In this document: positions 61,054 to 64,000 of the stretch, piece after piece | Numbering within the stretch: the stretch's first letter is position 1 | How the letters are laid out: each line of letters starts with the position of its first letter | NCBI RefSeq assembly: GCF_004138105.1 | Contig: NZ_RXHQ01000001.1 | Coordinates: forward strand, 124,001-188,000 | DNA from: Xylanivirga thermophila | GTDB lineage: Bacteria; Bacillota; Clostridia; Caldicoprobacterales; Xylanivirgaceae | Reading direction: 5' to 3' | DNA length: 64,000 bases | Position numbers and translations under genes: made by a program | The notes under the pieces: model-generated | Seen by the model: only the letters and a program-made list of their open reading frames with translations | What the model was told of the DNA's origin: nothing | The model's database searches: none

Positions 61054-62928
61054 ATGAATAGGTTTGAAATTATTAACAGGATTGGAAATGAATATCATAT
61101 CGGTAATACTGAATCTGGAGAATTTAGTTATGTGCGGGCATTAAGTACTGTAGGAAAAGATATAAGAGATTATCAAAAAGGAGATACAGGGACTAATCAT
61201 CAGTTTCTAGATCTACGATTTGAAAATGATAGGCTTGTAATTTTAATTGAGTGTAAAAATAATTTTAATCGTTGGAAGAAAGAAGTTATACATAAGCAAC
61301 TTCAGGACTATGTCCGTTATGAAAAAGCTTATTCAGATAAAAAAATAGTTGCGATCCTAGCAGAAACAGATGGAGAAGAAATCTGGGTATGGCATGGACA
61401 GTCCGTAATTATTGATGAAGAGCATAGAAAAAAAGATGAACGAGTTCTAAAAACTTTTTCTGAGTATGAAGATTTAGTTTTTGGAAAAGTGAACGATAAA
61501 ATTAAAGTTGTAGATTCGATTAAAGTTCTAAATGAAATGCTCCATTCAGATGGGGTCAACGAGAAGCTAAGAAGTCAATTTGTAGGTACTTGTCTTTTAG
61601 CTTTAAAAAATGGTTTGAGTTACGAAAAAGTCAAAGAAACATTAGATCCTGATACAGGGAAAACACTTACCCCAGAAAAGGTAGTTTTAAAAGATATTAA
61701 AAATATTTTATCTGGATTATTATCAAAAAACCAAGGAGTTGATGCTTTAAATAAAGCTAGCAAGTTAGGGATTTTAAGTAATAAAGTACTTGATGATCAG
61801 GATATAACAAGCCTAACTTATGACGAACTGAAAGCTATTTTAGTTTATATAGATATTAATATAATTCCATTCATTAATGATACAAACACGGCAGGACAAG
61901 ATTTATTAAATCTGTTCTTTACAACATTTAATAAATATGTAGGTAAGTCAGATAAAAACCAAGCTTTTACACCAGATCATATTTGTGATTTTATGAGTAA
62001 AGCAATTGGAGTTAATAAAAACTCAAGAATTTTGGATCCATGCTCTGGTAGTGGTGCGTTCCTGGTTCGAGCAATGACAGATGCTATGGATGACTGTGAA
62101 ACTGAAGAAGAACGTGAAGAAGTGAAAAGGAATCAGATATTCGGCATTGAGTACGAAGATGGAGCGTTTGGACTTTCTTCAACAAATATGCTAATTCATG
62201 GGGATGGAAATTCTAATGTTATTCAGGCTTCGATGTTTGAACGAGCAGAATGGATAAAAGATAAAAATGTAAATGTTGTTTTGATGAATCCCCCTTACAA
62301 TGCAACAAGAAAGTTTTGTGATCCTGATTATGTAGATCAGTGGGGAAAAAATGTAAAAGAAGATCCTTCAAAAGGATTTCATTTTGTAGAATGGATTGCA
62401 CGTCATGTTCCAAGTATGACTAAGATTGCAGTATTACTCCCAATGCAAGCAGCTATTGGTAATAGTGCTGAGGTGAAAAAATTTAAAAAGAAGATGCTAG
62501 ATAATTATACTTTGGATGCTGTTTTTTCATTGCCTAATGAAATGTTTTATCCGGGTGCAGCTGCAATAGCTTGTTGTATGATTTTTGATTTATCACAAAA
62601 ACACGAGAGATCAAATAAAGATACTTTTTTTGGCTACTTTAAGGATGATACTTTTATTAAAAGAAAAGGATTAGGGAGAGTTGAAACAACCGATGCTGAA
62701 GGCAATAGCCTATGGTCAAAAACTAAGGAAGAGTGGTTGGATCTTTACAAAAACAAAAAAGTTGTTCCTGGCCTCTCAGTAATGAAAAAAGTCACCTGGA
62801 AGGATGAATGGCTAGCAGAAGCATATATGGAAACAGATTACTCAACATTAGAAAGCAAGGATTTTCAAAAAGTATTAAATGATTATTTATCTTATTTAAT
62901 TAAAGAGGGTTATGTAAATGGAAATTAA
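61054..62928 (+). CDS. BcgI-like restriction/methyltransferase subunit
   Basis: 624 aa, ATG 61054 after GAGGTAG. N-terminal nuclease-like part: FLDLRFENDRLVILIECKNN fits a PD-(D/E)xK core (D...ECK). A helical middle is followed by an N6-adenine methyltransferase: RILDPCSGSGAFLVRAM (SAM site) and VLMNPPYNA (catalytic NPPY). Nuclease and methylase on one chain with a separate two-domain specificity subunit is the architecture of BcgI (type IIB), whose A subunit is of similar length. A type I HsdM with fused domain is the alternative. Confidence 0.82.
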   Translation: MNRFEIINRIGNEYHIGNTESGEFSYVRALSTVGKDIRDYQKGDTGTNHQFLDLRFENDRLVILIECKNNFNRWKKEVIHKQLQDYVRYEKAYSDKKIVAILAETDGEEIWVWHGQSVIIDEEHRKKDERVLKTFSEYEDLVFGKVNDKIKVVDSIKVLNEMLHSDGVNEKLRSQFVGTCLLALKNGLSYEKVKETLDPDTGKTLTPEKVVLKDIKNILSGLLSKNQGVDALNKASKLGILSNKVLDDQDITSLTYDELKAILVYIDINIIPFINDTNTAGQDLLNLFFTTFNKYVGKSDKNQAFTPDHICDFMSKAIGVNKNSRILDPCSGSGAFLVRAMTDAMDDCETEEEREEVKRNQIFGIEYEDGAFGLSSTNMLIHGDGNSNVIQASMFERAEWIKDKNVNVVLMNPPYNATRKFCDPDYVDQWGKNVKEDPSKGFHFVEWIARHVPSMTKIAVLLPMQAAIGNSAEVKKFKKKMLDNYTLDAVFSLPNEMFYPGAAAIACCMIFDLSQKHERSNKDTFFGYFKDDTFIKRKGLGRVETTDAEGNSLWSKTKEEWLDLYKNKKVVPGLSVMKKVTWKDEWLAEAYMETDYSTLESKDFQKVLNDYLSYLIKEGYVNGN

Positions 62929-64000
62929 TTTTAATAACTGGAAAACATTTAAGTTTACTGATGTCTTTAGAATAGAAAAAGGATTTTACAACAAAAAGCC
63001 CGAAGAATCTGGCATAGGAACAATACCTTTTTTAGGAGCTACAGATAAAAATAATGGAATAACTGCATACTATACCCTGGAAGAAATCGAATCATCTTCA
63101 AAGACAGGTAAAGAGCCAAATGATACATTAAATAAAAAATTATTTCCAGGAAAAGCTGTGTGTGTAACAAATAATGGGTCTGTGGGGTTTGCTTACTATC
63201 AGGAAAATCAATTCACATGTAGTCATGATGTGAATCCACTTTACAGATTGGATGGTGAGTTTAATTATTTAACTGGATTATTTGTTGCTACTGTCATAAT
63301 GAAAGATAGGTATAGATGGGGTTATGGAAGAAAATGGAGACCTGAAAGGATGATTAACTCCAAACTTAAGTTACCTTCTACTGAAGATGGCAGACCTGAT
63401 TGGCAATGGATGGAAGATTTTATAAAACATTTGAATTATAAGCCAATTACTACTAAAAATTCAATTAATTCAGATGACTTTTCTACGGAAAAATGGGAAG
63501 AGTTTTATTTACATGAATTATTTAAGACATCTATGGGCAATGGGATTGATGCTATAGCTACTACCTCAGACAATCCAAAATATAATTATGTTTCTAGGGA
63601 TAGTAATGGTAATGGTGTTGTTGGCTTTGTCGATGAAGTTGAGGGTCAGGAACCATTTCCTGCAGGTTCGATGTCACTTGCATTAGGTGGTAGTTTTTTG
63701 GGTTCATGTTTTATACAGAAAGAGCCTTTTTATACTGCACAAAATGTAGGTATTTTACAAGAAAAAGAACCAATGTCGATATATAGTAAATTGTTCATCG
63801 CAACATTAATTAGAAATGAGTGTAAAATAAAATATCAAGCTTTTGGAAGAGAGCTTAATTCTCACTTTAGAAAAGACTTTACTATTAAATTGCCAGTTCT
63901 TATGGAGAATGGAGCCCCTATGATTGATAAAACATCTAAATTTTCAAAAAAAGGGTTTATCCCAAATTGGAAATGGATTGATCAATATATGGAAAATTTA
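62918..64000 (+). CDS. restriction specificity (S) subunit, 3' end outside window
   Basis: ATG 62918 overlaps the methyltransferase stop. 361 codons are open to the window end. Two target-recognition-like halves can be seen: WKTFKFTDVFRIEKGFYN...GYGRKWRPERMINSKLKLP and WEEFYLHELFKTSMGNGI...AFGRELNSHFRKDFTIKLP, which have the same layout. Each half should read one part of a bipartite recognition site. Confidence 0.85.
   Translation, partial: MEINFNNWKTFKFTDVFRIEKGFYNKKPEESGIGTIPFLGATDKNNGITAYYTLEEIESSSKTGKEPNDTLNKKLFPGKAVCVTNNGSVGFAYYQENQFTCSHDVNPLYRLDGEFNYLTGLFVATVIMKDRYRWGYGRKWRPERMINSKLKLPSTEDGRPDWQWMEDFIKHLNYKPITTKNSINSDDFSTEKWEEFYLHELFKTSMGNGIDAIATTSDNPKYNYVSRDSNGNGVVGFVDEVEGQEPFPAGSMSLALGGSFLGSCFIQKEPFYTAQNVGILQEKEPMSIYSKLFIATLIRNECKIKYQAFGRELNSHFRKDFTIKLPVLMENGAPMIDKTSKFSKKGFIPNWKWIDQYMENL

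Overview
The window is AT-rich and Gram-positive in style: AGGAGG ribosome sites, many TTG/GTG starts, TTGACA/TATAAT promoters and oligo-U hairpin terminators. Together with the gene families this points to an anaerobic member of the Clostridia. I cannot name the genus from sequence alone.

Layout. Chromosomal genes lie at 1-1743 and 47310-55161: an unknown gene, a 74-aa protein, an S8 (subtilisin-like) peptidase, a cysteine desulfurase, nth, a P-loop/Asp23-like protein, an OGG-type glycosylase, guaB and guaA. A 45.5-kb integrative conjugative element (ICE, about 1744-47309) is inserted exactly in the catalytic-histidine codons of the S8 peptidase. The 14-bp sequence CATGGTACCTTTGT is present at both ends, and precise excision would restore a 405-codon protease with a full Asp-His-Ser triad. 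A large serine recombinase sits 27 bp from the right end.

Inside the ICE the order is: ParA/ParB partition genes and mobile cargo (a Fic protein, a Toprim/primase-like protein, a RadC-like protein); a candidate oriT, mobC and a 3'-decayed relaxase; a TxpA/BsrG-like type I toxin with an antisense RNA; a long transfer operon (HD-GYP protein, VirD4, VirB2-, VirB3- and VirB6-like proteins, a prepilin peptidase and a CpaB/TadZ/TadA/TadB/TadC/TadE-like pilus set); large secreted RCC1 and Ig-like proteins; VirB4 and a C39-type peptidase; a second Fic protein; a replication initiator-like gene carrying four 23-bp iterons; a decayed island with a UPF0236/ISLre2 transposase remnant and small secreted proteins; and a right-end control and addiction region.

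The right-end region (40.6-45.5 kb) is the most unusual part. Three almost identical copies of a ~265-nt sequence with conserved hairpins, best read as a structured noncoding RNA, each lie next to a divergently transcribed XRE-family repressor. The repressors differ; the RNAs do not. The copies precede a VbhA/Fic-type pair, a type III toxin-antitoxin locus (two 46-nt pseudoknot repeats, attenuator, ToxN/AbiQ-like toxin) and the integrase module. A second unusual signal is a short acidic/aromatic C-terminal tail (endings such as FELEI, EWEMEL, EEELEI, WDIEI) shared by otherwise unrelated ICE proteins. It may be a recruitment or export signal for the conjugation machine.

Downstream of guaA (55.2-64 kb) is a second, smaller integrative element: XRE repressor, excisionase, tyrosine integrase, prim-pol-like protein, VirE-type helicase, a candidate oriT and mobC without a relaxase. 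It is followed by a BcgI-like restriction-modification locus whose specificity gene runs off the window.
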